From positions 101,517,394 through 101,581,393 of the forward strand of contig NC_135500.1 in the NCBI RefSeq assembly GCF_052857255.1: DNA of 64,000 nt, in the 5' to 3' direction. This DNA comes from Amblyomma americanum. Its lineage: Eukaryota; Arthropoda; Arachnida; Ixodida; Ixodidae. The notes below the pieces were generated by a model. It had not been told where the DNA came from. It searched no databases and saw only the letters and a list, made by a program, of their open reading frames with translations. This document shows positions 36,620 to 47,733 of the stretch, one piece after another. The position numbers and the translations under genes were made by a program. Numbering within the stretch: position 1 is the first letter of the stretch; each line of letters opens with the position of its first letter.

Positions 36620-38100
36620 CTTAATTTTAGATAGATAGATAAAGAGTAGGAGGGAAAGGCAGGGATGTTAACCAGAAAGGGGTTCCGTTTGGCTACCCTG
36701 CACTGGGGAAGAGGGATTACGGGACTAAAAGGAGGAAGAGAGAAGGGAAAAAGGCATAACACACACACGCACAACGCTGTCACAATTTTTCACTCAATCC
36801 AGTCGTTCTCAAGTAGGCAAAGAGTGCCTTGTATGCCTTGAGGGCAGTCGACTGCTGTGGCCACGGACCGAGGATCTTATGCTCTGTTAATGGGCGAGGA
36901 TCTAGGCGGTCCAGGGCACAACACAGTGTATGTCTTGCACTCGCAAATGCAGGGCACTCACAGAGAAGATGAGCGATGGTCTCCTCACAACCAGAGCTCT
37001 CACAGGCAGGGCTGTCGGTCATCCCTATCCGGAAATCATAGTAATTGGTAAATGCAACACCGATCCATAAACGGCATAACAGTGTTGCGTCGCGACGTTC
37101 TAAGCTACGTGGAAGACGAAGGCGCAGTTAAGGGTCCAGTGCCTTGAGGCGGAGGTTGCAAAACTCTCCCGTGTTCCAAGCTGAAAGTGTCAGCTCCAGC
37201 GCCAAAGGGCGAAGCCCACACGCAGCGTCAGGTCTCGATATTGGGATCCTCACTGGAAGTCCGTCGTTGTGAGCAGAACGCGCAGCCGCATCGGCCTGGT
37301 GATTACCGTTAATACCACAGTGTCCTGGCAGCCATTGAAAATTGATGTCATGACCTTTGGAAACGGTGCCGTGGTACAGTAGACGGATCTCAGCAACAAG
37401 TTGCTCCTGCCGCCCGCGGCGTAGCGCAGCTTGCAGGGCTTGAAGGGCTGCTTTAGAGTCGGTGAAAACCGTCCAGTCATGTGGAGGTTCTTGACTGATG
37501 AACTCTACCGCAGCCCGTAAATCTGCGAGTTCAGCACAAGTTGAAGGTGTTGGATCGGTCGTCTTAACTTTCACGAAGATGGATCTGGCAGGTATCACCA
37601 CCGACCCCGCAGAACTGGTCGAGTGAACTGATCCATCTGTGTAAATATGTATGCGGTGACTGTGGTAAGAATGCAGGTGATTCAATGTCAGTTGTTTGAG
37701 AGCGGGCAGTGATACACAAGCTTTCTTTGTAATGCCAGGAATATAGAGGTGAACCCGAGGTTCATGAAGACTCCATAAGGGTGAGCTCGGTCTTGACGCA
37801 GGGGTGAACTGCGATGGAAGATATGCGCGATGGGTTTCAATGACTTTGGCGAATGCAGTACGCGGCCTAATTATTGGGAGTGTTGCGAGGTGATGACAGA
37901 GAACCCGTGTGAGGTGCCGAATACGTGTTTTTGGAAACCAAGGCCTGTACTTGGAGGTGCCACAGCCGGTCATATACATTGAAATGTATGTTTCACCATC
38001 TCGATCTGCATGCGCAGACCAGAAGAAGAAATACAATGCCACGCTAAGTGACCCTCGGACAAGTTTATGCCTCAGCACATGCCGGCGATGCTTTCTGTTG
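36620..38100 (-). mobile_element. 5'-truncated non-LTR retrotransposon, minus strand
   Basis: Carries the RNase H end of ORF2 followed by a 3' UTR (ggttaacatccctgcctttc read on the minus strand) and a (TCTA)n tail at about 36630-36645. The 5' limit at about 38100 is where the ORF loses resemblance. It has a different 3' UTR and tail from the insertion at 7931-9010, so the two belong to different families. Confidence 0.75.
36780..38078 (-). pseudogene. Non-LTR ORF2 C-terminus with RNase H, one in-frame stop
   Basis: A single frame runs from 38078 to 36780, broken only by one TAA at 37128-37130. RNase H acidic residues are all visible: IYTDGSV, CAELADLRAAV, VFTDSKAALQAL and WLPGHCGINGNHQADAAAR. 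After the stop the same frame continues through LCRLWIGVAFTNYYDFRIG to CESSGCEETIAHLLCEC, a Cys/His knuckle, and ends LSEKL. RNase H removes the RNA strand during reverse transcription. RT is missing. Because all catalytic residues are retained and there is only one lesion, this insertion is younger than the gypsy-nested one. The start at 38078 is only the limit of the open frame. Confidence 0.85.
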
Positions 38101-38392
38101 CAGGCTTTTACAGCAGTTAGCTATATGCTAAGCCTATGTTGTGTCGCTCACAGCCAGGCAGGCAGAAGTACTGCGTCGTAAGTTCTTCTTTTGATCAACA
38201 CCAATGCAGCACTCTAACAACAAACAGGACGAAGGCTGCTGCAATGGAAAAGGTGAGGCATATGATGTAGGTTGTGCTAATAGGCGTGCCAAGTCACAGC
38301 AGACATTATAGTTGTTGGTGGGGTGATGTATCATAAAGTACCACCGGAAGAGCCGCGGCAAAGCACCTGTTTCACCTAGTTAAAAGCTAACC
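38101..38392. other. Spacer, nothing recognised
   Basis: A minus-strand open frame (38134-38361) has no motif. It may be host DNA next to the truncated LINE. Confidence 0.3.
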
Positions 38393-38680
38393 CGCCATAA
38401 TGGCTCAGTGGTTATTGCCCTCGAAAAATGAGGAGTACCAGGGTTCGAACCCGGCTGTGGTGGCCATATTTCAATGGAAGCGAACGGAAAAGGCGCCGGT
38501 GTGCTGTGCAACGACAGTGCATGTTCAAGATCCACTGGTGGTCTTCCATTAATACGCCTCTTTCTCTCTTCTGTCACTTCCACCTTCCTCTCATCCTTCA
38601 ATGCGCAACTGAGGTGTCCAGCGCGAAGTGAGAGAGTTAGTGCGCAATTTCCTGTCCCCAAACACCACCTTATAAATGCT
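38393..38680 (+). repeat. tRNA-derived SINE (family C)
   Basis: The tRNA-like head at about 38394-38463 has tggctcagtggttat and ggttcgaaccc boxes. The body includes gtgtgctgtgcaacgacag and gatccactggtgg, a CT-rich stretch at 38550-38600, and the end atttcctgtccccaaacacc. The body differs from families A and B, although the tgcatgttcaagatcc block corresponds to the tgcacgttaaagaacc block of family A. Confidence 0.8.
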
Positions 38681-39284
38681 ATGCCACTACAAATAGCGAA
38701 ACGCCGGAGGATATCCCTGTATACTGCATGCGCAAGTGTGCTTTCTGCATTTTCGCCCTGAAGACTGCTGGCTCAATGTATCCTTGATTGAGTCTTCTGG
38801 AATTCTCTGGAAGCTCCATAAACTATCCAATTCATGGTTACATGTATGCTGCCAGCAATAAGTGCGGAGCAGCCCTCACTGAAGTTTGACTACTGCAGTG
38901 CTGTGAGTATCCTACCTCTTCTGGGAGCACAACAATGGCATGAAGTAAAGTAATTTACATCAGAACGTCAAGAGTCCGATGATGGGGCTTATTGGCTAGA
39001 TTTCCTCTGCTATGTATTAGTCTCAATTGTAAGAATTTTCAAAACGCATGCCGTGATCTATATATGCCGCAATAAGGCTGCTCTCTGTTGTCCCCAACGC
39101 ACACAGTGAGGAGTATATCCTCCGAACTAACTTGCTGCATATAGGCCTCCCTGTGGTGCTCGCGCTCATCCAAGTGTAACGCTTGAAGTTCTGCGAAAGA
39201 GCATTCACTACACTTCTGCGGTCGTTATTTCGAAGGGGGAGCCAAATACTATATTTTAATTAAAATTCCTAGAAATTATGTGCA
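38681..39284. other. Spacer, nothing recognised
   Basis: Short frames only and no repeat signature. Confidence 0.35.
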
Positions 39285-39725
39285 TCAGTAGCTCCAAATT
39301 TCACGTCCGGTGCTCTACCAACTGAACTACGGTGACGGCTGTCCAGTCCGTTGTTTTAGAGAGGTTTTTTGTGTACTGCAACCTAAACTTGATAGTGGTC
39401 ACCACGCCATCCTCGTTCATAGCGGCGGACCTAGTACGTCCTGTATTACCGCGAGTGTTATGTGAAAAATGATCGAACAGTGAGGGCAGAAGCTGTGCGA
39501 TATCCCTGTTATGCTGCCCGTGGGATCAATGCTTCCAGAATCGAACCCCTTTCTAGCTATTCAGCACACAAGCGAAGGGGAAACGATCGTTATGACATAC
39601 ATGACGGAGGCCAGGAGTCACGAAAACAAATAAAATAGGGGATATTTCATTCATTTTTTTATTTTGTACTGTTCATCAATGGGAGATTGTCAACAATTAT
39701 AAGCAAGCCACTGATCCCTTTTAAG
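39285..39725 (-). repeat. Family B SINE composite (head, flank and next body)
   Basis: A partial head complement (gtgctctaccaactgaacta) is at about 39310-39345. Then comes the shared flank (catagcggcggacctagtac) at about 39415-39445. A second SINE body starts at about 39595 (tacatgacggaggccaggag). The order head, flank, body shows that these units occur as a larger repeat containing more than one SINE copy. Confidence 0.65.
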
Positions 39726-40703
39726 AAAACTGGCATCCGATATTCTATTTGGATGCTTAACACTAAATTTCAAAAATTAAAATGCTAGAGGCGAAACAAA
39801 GCAACACAACCAGCCTCACATGGGTTTGATTTGTTTGACCGCAGCACGTGTGACACTGCTAGCTTTGGAAATATTAATTATCAGCGAACACATCCCCTAG
39901 GTGCCCTCCGTTTTCATAAAGCTGCTGCGCAGCTGTTATGTTTCGCGTTACCGCGCACAGAGGGAAATTTGAAGCCTCGTAGAAGCCACAGGATGGGCTT
40001 TCAGTCGTTTATTCCAAGCTCGGCTGTTTTAACCAAGATCGCCTTTCACTTTTAGCGTCTCGCATGCCAGCCTCGAGAGCTTTCCTAAATTGCGCGACTT
40101 GCTGTTGACCGATCTTTTTTTTGTTTGCTGAATTTTTGCATCCTCATTGAAAAGCAGCAATTCAGAAGATGCGTTGCTAGATCCACTTTGTACATAGCGC
40201 AAGGAATGCTTTGCAATAACATTTCATTGATACGGTAGTTCTACGCTGCATACTTTCGACAACTGCTTTAGGTGGCGTAACCACTGTCTAAATGATTTTC
40301 TCAAATGGAGTCTCCAGAACAAAGTCGGTACAGAGAGTGGGCTTTGGCCACCCTTAAAGAAGAGTTTCGCATCTAGGGAGCCCTGAAGAATAATACCTAT
40401 TCCTTGCAGGTCGCGCAACCGCTATTGCAGCCAAGCACAACGAACTTCTTGCCTTGCATTAAGACATAATTATGCTTTTCTTAAAGTAGTGAAATCCACG
40501 AAAAATTCAAGACAGCGTTTAGAAGCACGCATCTACCTTCGCAGTCCAAGGGAATGCATGAGATGGTCCTGCACATTGTCGTACACCCGTAGGCCGAGCT
40601 ACCGGTCACTCGCTCAAAGATTGCTATCGGCGGCACGATGTCATAAAACGGCGCTCTTTAATTGGGGAGACAAAGCTAACAAATCACTTGTATCAGCATA
40701 TAT
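39726..40703. other. Spacer, nothing recognised
   Basis: No recognisable gene. Single open frames on each strand are short. Confidence 0.35.
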
Positions 40704-41555
40704 GAGGCCGGTACAGGCTTTATTTCAACAACAGCGAGCTGTTGGATTGGCTTAGTTGAGGCTGGCACAGGATTTATTTTAGGAACACCGAGTTGTTGTA
40801 TCGGATGAGTTGAGGCCAGTACAAGATTTATTTCAGGAACACCGAGCTGTTGTATCGGCTGAGTTTAGGCCGGTAAAGGATTTATTTCAGTAACACGAAG
40901 CTGTTGTATCGGCTGATTTGGGGCCGGTAAAGGGTTTATTTCAGGAACACTCCGCTGCTGTATCGCCTGAGTTGGGGCCGGTACAGGATTTATTTCAGGA
41001 ACACCGAGCTGTTGTATGGGCTGAGTTTGGTCCCGTAAAGGATTTATTCTAGGAACACCGAGCTGTTGTATCGGCTGAGTTGGGGCCGGTACAGAACTTA
41101 TTTTAGGAACACCGAGCTGTTGTATCGGTTGATTTGGGGCCGGTACAAGGTTTATTTCAGGAACACCGAGCTGTTGTATCGGCTGAGTTGGGGCCGGTAC
41201 AGGGTTTATTTCATTAACACTGAGCTGTTGTATCGGCAGACTTGGGGCCGGTACAAGGTTTATTTCAGGAACACCCAGCTGTTGTATCGACTGAGTTGCG
41301 GCTAGTACAAGGTTTATTTCAGGAACACCCCGCTGTTGTATCGGCTGATTTGGGGCCGGTACAGGATTTATTTTAGGAACACCGAGCTGTTGTATCGGCT
41401 GAGTTAAGGCCGGTAAAGGATTTTTTTTTCAGGAACATCGAGCTGTTGTATCGGCTGAGTTGGGGCCGGTAAAGGATTTATTTTAGGAACACCCAGCTGT
41501 TGTATCTCTTGAGTTGGGGCCAGTACAGGATTTTTTTAGGAACACCGAGCTGCTG
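40704..41555. repeat. 54-bp tandem satellite, about 16 copies
   Basis: The unit runs ggaacaccgagctgttgtat, then cggctgagttggggccggta, then caggatttatttca (54 bases). Copies differ by a few substitutions and occasional indels, for example extra T at 41423. The first copies at 40704-40850 are the most diverged, as at the edge of an unequal-exchange array. Because 54 is divisible by three, one frame stays open for 79 codons as an 18-residue repeat; I regard that as incidental. Confidence 0.95.
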
Positions 41556-41756
41556 CCCAGTAGCTTGACAAAGGCAAGTGAGCGCACTAGACCGTCGCCG
41601 CATGCGCGCACTTCGTTGTCGTCGCCGGGTACCCAGAGGATCGGCGAGATATACATGCGCCTCCTGTGCCCACTCCGAAGTGTCGAAGAGGAGAACACAG
41701 CGCATCGTCTGCTCGAGCTGACGACGCGTTTCTTGGGTACAAGTCGAAGTATTTTG

Positions 41757-41816
41757 ACACTCATCATCATCATCAGCGTGACTACGCCCACTGCAGGGCA
41801 AAAGTCTCTCCCCACA
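41757..41816. repeat. Short interspersed repeat fragment (catcatcat / gactacgcccactgcag)
   Basis: A (CAT)n run followed by gcgtgactacgcccactgcagggc matches a sequence I associate with the 3' ends of arthropod RTE-type elements. It is too short to assign further. Confidence 0.45.
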
Positions 41817-42835
41817 GCTACGTTTGCATTTTCTTGAAATCCACTCTGACGTAGTACGCACTTTTCCAAGCTACTAAATGCTCAGAATAGGCCTTATTCA
41901 AAATGCGCTGCCATCTAACGGCCGCCGCGCGCAGTCCGCCATGTTGGAGGATAGCCGCCGAAATCGCAAAACGTATATGCGTACGGAAGTCACGCGCGTT
42001 CGAGTTTCTTCTTTCTCAGCATGCCCACATATTGTTCCGTGCGTTGCTGAATACAGTAGAGGCACAAGAGAGCCTAGAAAAAGAGATAAGAGCCCTTCAT
42101 TTGAGCCAATTTCTATTTTTTCGACCGCGATCACCGACATCTGCAAAACAAATTTGCTGAACCGTCGCCACTTGTTGGTCGAGAGCATCGCGCGACTTAT
42201 TTCTTTACCGCTTGTCGCAACAGAGAATAGGAACAAAACATTTTGTAGGCACCATCAAAATAGCATACAAACCTGTTTTTTCACTGCATTTCAGGTAAAG
42301 TGCTGCGAATATCTACCTCCCAAGGGGCAATCGTGATTCTTTGTATTGGTGCGGGCCTCGAATTGTCTCAATTGCCGCTGTAACCGCTACCCGACGCAGG
42401 GATTTCACGCGTGGCTAGTTTTTCGGAATGTTTGTTTTGCTTAATACAAGGCTAACGACGGGAATTTAGGCGAGTGCAAGTGGTTAGCTTCAGCGCCCGT
42501 CACAAGAAGCGTTTGCGCTAGGTGATATCAATCATTTCTGTTAACGTAACCTGTCTAACCATCCGACATTTCGTGCACGTGTTTCAGGGCAAAATCATGG
42601 AAAGGTGATTATTCGTGGTTGCGACGGCTTGCATGCAAGTTACAGTTTCATCCTGCGGCGCATCGCAAGCCGCGTCTTCACCCGGCCGGTGTGGCCCCGC
42701 AAATTTGTCGCTTCGCTTGAGCACCTGTCAACACATTAGCAGTAGAGTAATCAGGTTGCAGCTATAACAAAAATAAAGGATAATGGAGAGTTTGATTTAT
42801 ATTATAAACAATGCCTGGTCACTTCTCTTCAGTTG
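41817..42835. other. Gene-free stretch, GC-rich patch at 41900-42000
   Basis: 41900-42000 holds a GC-rich segment with gccatgttgg, but no linked coding exon is recognisable. Confidence 0.35.
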
Positions 42836-42935
42836 CGGTGCCCGGTGGCTTAGTGGCTGTGGTGCTTGGCCCGAAAGACGCATGGTTGAATCCACGCGGC
42901 GGCGGTCGTGTTTCGACGGCGGCGAAATGCTAGAG
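42836..42935 (+). repeat. Partial tRNA-derived SINE (family A head)
   Basis: Head-like cccggtggcttagtggctgt, a deletion where gctgctgac is expected, then cgaaagacgcatggttgaat and the 'gtgtttcgacggcggcgaaa' entry of the body. It is lost after about 42935. Confidence 0.7.
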
Positions 42936-43759
42936 CGCCTGCAAAGATGAGCGTTAGGTTAACTATCGCACGCAAATGGCGCCGTACAAACGCACAAAAA
43001 ATACTACCACGCCAACAGCTCTCTAAGCGGCAGGCCCGCTCGCAAAATGAACCGAACAAAATAAATGCTGACCCCAACAAGAGAAGTTCGCGTGACATTT
43101 TTAGCGGCAAACGAAAACGGTACTTGACTAGTGAATTTCTTTGTCTTTAGAGTCAGCAGGCAGACATATCTGACTCCATGCAAAACTTGTAGCTGAGTTC
43201 CCGGTGGCGCTCCGAATGTGTTTTAGATTCGTAATACGTCTCTGCGAAATTGTTTGCAAACCTAAGCAGTACGGATAGGCCAAGTGACCACCCATCGCTC
43301 AATTTTACAGCCTCAATTGCCAGGAAATATGACTTTCCGACGATCACACGCCTTACAAAAGCTATCACAGGACGCGCTTCAAGGCAGAGCAGAGGAGGCA
43401 CTGGCCACAGTCACCCTCCAACATGGCAACGTTCCAACGGTTTCGCTAGATGGCGGCACTTTTGCATAAGTTATAAGCGTGGGTTAAATAAATTAAACCG
43501 GTGGCATATATAACGTTTACAGTGTTTGAACGCTGACGAAGGTCGCAAATGTTTCTTGCGTGACCCGCAGCTATATGGCAAACCAAGGATAGCCCATTGA
43601 ACCCCCCCCCCCCCCCCCCCCCAAAAAGCCCCCGGAAAGGAAGCCCCACTGAGCCCCCTGAACACATGATGCCCCTAGCGGCAGCACACACTACCGGTCG
43701 CAATAAGTGGTCGCTCTCATACCTCAGCGCGGCCGCGCCATCGGTGTACCTCTCTTTAT
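42936..43759. other. Spacer with a C run
   Basis: A run of about 20 C lies at 43602-43622. No gene is recognised. The minus-strand open frames reading GGGGGG derive from the C run. Confidence 0.4.
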
Positions 43760-44177
43760 TCCACCGTGGTCTGTAGCCTAACATTGATAGTGTGCACTAC
43801 CGCCACCCTCGTCGACAGCGGCGGACGTAGTGCGTATTGTATTACCGCGAAAAAAGATCGAACGGTGAGGTCAAAACCTGTGCGGTAGATTTCTAAGGCT
43901 ACTCATGGTATCAAGACTTCCAGAATCGTGTCTCTAACTACATAGTGAGCAGAAAAAGCAAAGAAGGCATCGTTATGACATACATTACGGAAGCAAACAG
44001 TCACCGAAACCAAGGAGCATAAGGAAAGTTTTTTTTTTATTTTGTGATGCTCACCAGTGTGAGATTAGCAGGGTAATTATTGAAAGATCATTGATAAGAA
44101 AGCAAAGAGAAAACAACCACACGCCTCCGGTGGGATCCGAACCAACGACCTCCGAATTTCGCTTCCAGTGCTCTATC
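43760..44177 (-). repeat. Family B SINE composite, cut at the head
   Basis: The flank (cagcggcggacgtagtgcgt) is at about 43817-43840. The SINE body starts at about 43982 (acggaagcaaacagtcaccg) and the head complement at about 44130-44177 reads up to gtgctctatca. There it stops abruptly, and the promoter-like start of the P-like element follows. The rest of the head (actgagctacgg...) is missing, which suggests that element inserted here. Confidence 0.7.
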
Positions 44178-44448
44178 AGCGCCATCTTGAATTCTCAAGG
44201 CCTGCGCGCTTTTTTTCCCCCGCTCTGACGTCAGCCACTTTGACCGCTGACTTCTCTGCATTCCACCGGCAATGAGAGGTCTCCTCTCATCCCTCAACCC
44301 GTCTTGCACCCTTCCGTTGCCGTGTTGCCGGACGTCTCGGAGCGTGCTCCTGCGTTCTATTGCTCTTTCGTTCGTGAGTTCTGGATAGGAAATGCCTTGT
44401 GATTGTGATGTATAAATTTCTGCGTGTCCTAAAGCTGCTGTGGAAGCC
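44178..44448 (+). promoter_or_regulatory. Probable 5' region of the P-like transposon
   Basis: GC-rich sequence with GCCATCTTG (YY1-type core, 44181-44189) and TGACGTCA (CRE-type palindrome, about 44226-44233), upstream of the THAP exon. Initiator and TATA elements are not clear. Assignment to the transposon rests on position only. Confidence 0.4.
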
Positions 44449-47400
44449 ATTGGTCGCTGCAGCGTGCCCAAATGCAAAGGAAACTATGACAACGAGCCAA
44501 ATATTCGTGTGTTTTCGTTCTAAAATGAGGCTTAGGATTACGTGGAAGCGTGCTGTTCGCCGCGATGACGTCGACATAAGGCCTCTGCGAGATCTTAAGG
44601 TACGCTGCGTCTTCGCATCGAAGCAATCGTTGCGGACTAATAATTTATCACGGTGCTAAAATATGGACGAGATGCGGTTTTAAATATCATGAGACGCGAA
44701 ACTCGCTCTAGACTCCTGGTATCAGTAAACATTATATCTTTTTCTCTTATGTACCAGACAGTGTTCATGTCTGGTTGAATAGATACTTTGTTTCAAGTTC
44801 AGTGCGGGTGTTCATAAATTGGTCAAATAAATATGCCCATGAGTACCATCGATTTCTGTAGAGAGCATATATACGTTAACGAGATATTTTCTGACGTCCT
44901 GATACAACTCTTCTACTGCATTTAGTGAGCGTAGTGTTTTGGCTAAAGAATTCTTAGAATATTTAGCTAATTGAAGCTCTTCTGTGCATTTTGCGCAATG
45001 AATAGAGATGTCTGTGACTAGGATGCGCAGTCAAGCATACAAGTAGCTGCTCTAAACTTGGTTCAAACTTGAAATAAAAAAGTGAACAAAAGGGGCAATA
45101 TTTTGGTTGCTTTTTAGGTATGCGAGCTGCATACATTTCAAACCCGAATACCTCAGGAAAAAGTACCAGTACACAGACGCTGCTGGCAGTACAATAGAAG
45201 CACCCATGTGCCTCACAAGGCTGTCTCCAGACGCAGTACCCACGACTTTTCCGAACAGTCCTGCTTATCTGTCGGGTAGAAAGCCAGTGCGTCAGGAGAA
45301 GGAGAAAAAAAAGGAAACGCCTCGAATAAGTTCAGTTAAAAGAAGCCATACAGCTTTCAATTTCTGCGCACGAAGAGGAGGAGTGTGTCAGCCAGCTACC
45401 ATCATTTGAACACCTTCACACAAAGCTCCAAGATTTTCAAACCTTCAACTTCTGGACAATATCAAAAGGCGGAAAGTATGTCCTATTTGTGCATTCTGAC
45501 GGCAGTGCAGGGCCGCCGGAGGTTGAGCGTTCTGTAGTTGTCAGTGACCTCATGGAAATTGCAGTCTTTTGGAAAATTTTCAAGCTTTCCACAGATGAGA
45601 TCATGATTCTAATGAAAATTGATGATTTGCGTCTTCAGTTTGCCTTAAACACCGTGCAGGAATTCAAAGCACCGAATGTGTGCCGGCGAGAAGAAAAAAT
45701 GAAGGCTTGTTTCAGTTTACTTTTCAACCTTCAGGATGATCTGGCAAGTGACGATCAACTGTCAGGAGAAAAGGTTGGAATCGTCACTTTCCTAAAAGAG
45801 CAACTTCAATTATTTCGCAAAAAAGGAGGTGTCACAAAGTACTCTGTAGAGCTGGTTGTATTTTTCAGTCTTATTTTTAAAATTTTCCCCCATGCCTATC
45901 GATTCCTTCGTAGTTCTGGAAAAATAGCTCTACCACACCGATCAACATAAATGACGGTAACAGTCATTATAATACCAGTCCGGCAAAAGAGCTAAAGAAG
46001 AGAGCAAACCATCTAAAGCTGCACGAAAGAGGGTTCACAATGATGGTTGATGAAATCCACCTCAAACAACGTTTTGATTTCAAGGAAAGACCAGTGGCTG
46101 GAACGGCGTCGAACACTTTTAAACCGGCAAAAACAGCACATGTCTTCATGACCTGTTGTCATTCCTTGCTGGCAATCCTTGCTGTCAGCACACAAAGATA
46201 TTGCACATATTCTCCCCGTAGCCAGTATCTAGGCAAGACAGCTACACGACGTTCTTCTGAGAACCATTTTGGAATTGGAAAAAGCTGGCCTGACGTTGAG
46301 TGCTGTAATAAAAGACAACAACGCTATTAACAAAAAGGTTATGTCTCTGTTTCCTGAACAGCAGACATTCTTTATCAACATCCTGCTGACAATTCGAGGC
46401 CACTCTTTTCGTTGTGAACCCAGTGCATTTGTTAAAGTGCGTATGAAATTTTTACTAAAAAAAAATTAAACGCACACATGCATTTTTTATCCAGAATTTA
46501 ACAACACGGGATCAATGACACGAGTTAATGGTACATCATTTAAGACTCTGCAAAATGTGCACGCTTCCGAAAAACAGTACTTCTCAAAGTTTGGCAACGT
46601 GCTTACGTACAAAGCTCTTCGTCCGTCAAACATTAGCGTCAGAATGTAAAGCTCGTTCTAAAGGTACTCAACCCCTTTGTGGTAGAGGCCTTCAGAACGC
46701 GCGGAACTCAGCTTGGTTTGCAGTATGCGAGAGGCACTGCTACTTTCATTCAACTGATCAATAAGTGGTGGTGCATTGCTAACGTGAAAACCCCTTCGAA
46801 GGGGCGACACCTTAAAGATCCCCTCCAAGAGACAATTAAAATCAAAGATGCACAAGTAGAGTTTCTAAATTCTTTCGTTGAGTGGCTCGACTTTTGAAAG
46901 GACGTAAAAATGGATACTGGTGCCCTAACAAATGGCACACATGCAGCTCTGCGGCTCACATCATACTCCCTGATAGAGCTTAGCAGGTGCTGCCTTGACG
47001 AACTCAGATTTGTTTATGTATTACTCGGAAAATCCAAGACCGACAGTTTGGAGGGCAGGTTTTTTTTCGATGTCGCCGTCTGTCTGGATCAAATTATCTT
47101 GTTTCAGTTCAACAGATATTGTAATCAGAAAAGAAGATCAGGCTTCAAGATTCCTTGACCTTGCCAGATGTGCAAGTGCTCTGCAAGCCATTTACGACAC
47201 CAGTGACGAAGAAAGACTTGCTGAAGAGTACGGGATTCATATTGCACAGAACGACATGAAAAGTAAGGCACTCTCTCAACCAGCTATCACATATATTGCA
47301 GAAATCTGTGCCCATGCTGCACTGAAGAAGCTACCGTGCGAAGCCTGCGCCAACAGCTTAACAACACATGCCAGAAAACTGGAAAGAAATGTTCTCTTAA

Positions 47401-47733
47401 AAAACATTACCAAAGGCGCTCTCAAGTTCACACAGCCAGTTGTCGTCAACGCTGTCTTGAACGCACAGCTAGAATTTGAATCTAAAGGGAAGTCCGCCAG
47501 GTTTCATGCCGCAGGCATTTAAAGACACGTAGTTGTTGCACTATCTGCTTTCAGACAGTGAAGATATAGATATTTGCAGCAATGGGCACTATCCTGACAT
47601 AGTGCTGGAGAACATCTTGCGCGCTTCTGCGAACACGTTGTTGAAAAACTACGTACAGGTAAAAAGTGACAGCTTGAGAACTGGGTTCTCAGCAGAAAAA
47701 ACGCAGAAAAGAAAGCTGAAAACCTTAAAATAG
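44449..47733 (+). pseudogene. Decayed P-element/THAP9-like transposase
   Basis: Exon 1 (44449-44599) encodes a THAP zinc-finger start, GRCSVPKCKGNYDNEPNIRV, then WKRAVRRDDVD in a shifted frame. The expected ATG is ATT. A GT-AG intron (44600-45117, TTTTTAG acceptor) precedes VCELH, the second half of the C2CH finger, followed by a 4-base frameshift. 45489-45950 holds the YSVEL...AYRFLR block of P-type transposases. 46043-46080 reads MVDEIHLKQRFDFK, with the presumed first catalytic Asp, and 46310-46340 DNNAINKKV with the presumed second. Later frames carry FNPFVVEAF-like, TATFIQLINKWW, VEFLNSFVEWLDF and LLSDSEDIDIC segments, ending at TAG 47731-47733. At least eight frameshifts or stops make it dead. 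A second small intron near 46443-46494 is possible. Confidence 0.85.

Noticed and set aside
41066..41305. 79-codon frame with an 18-residue repeat (LYRLSWGRY type)
   Set aside because: Follows from the 54-base period of a satellite array. There is no start context, splice signal or similarity to a repeat-protein family.
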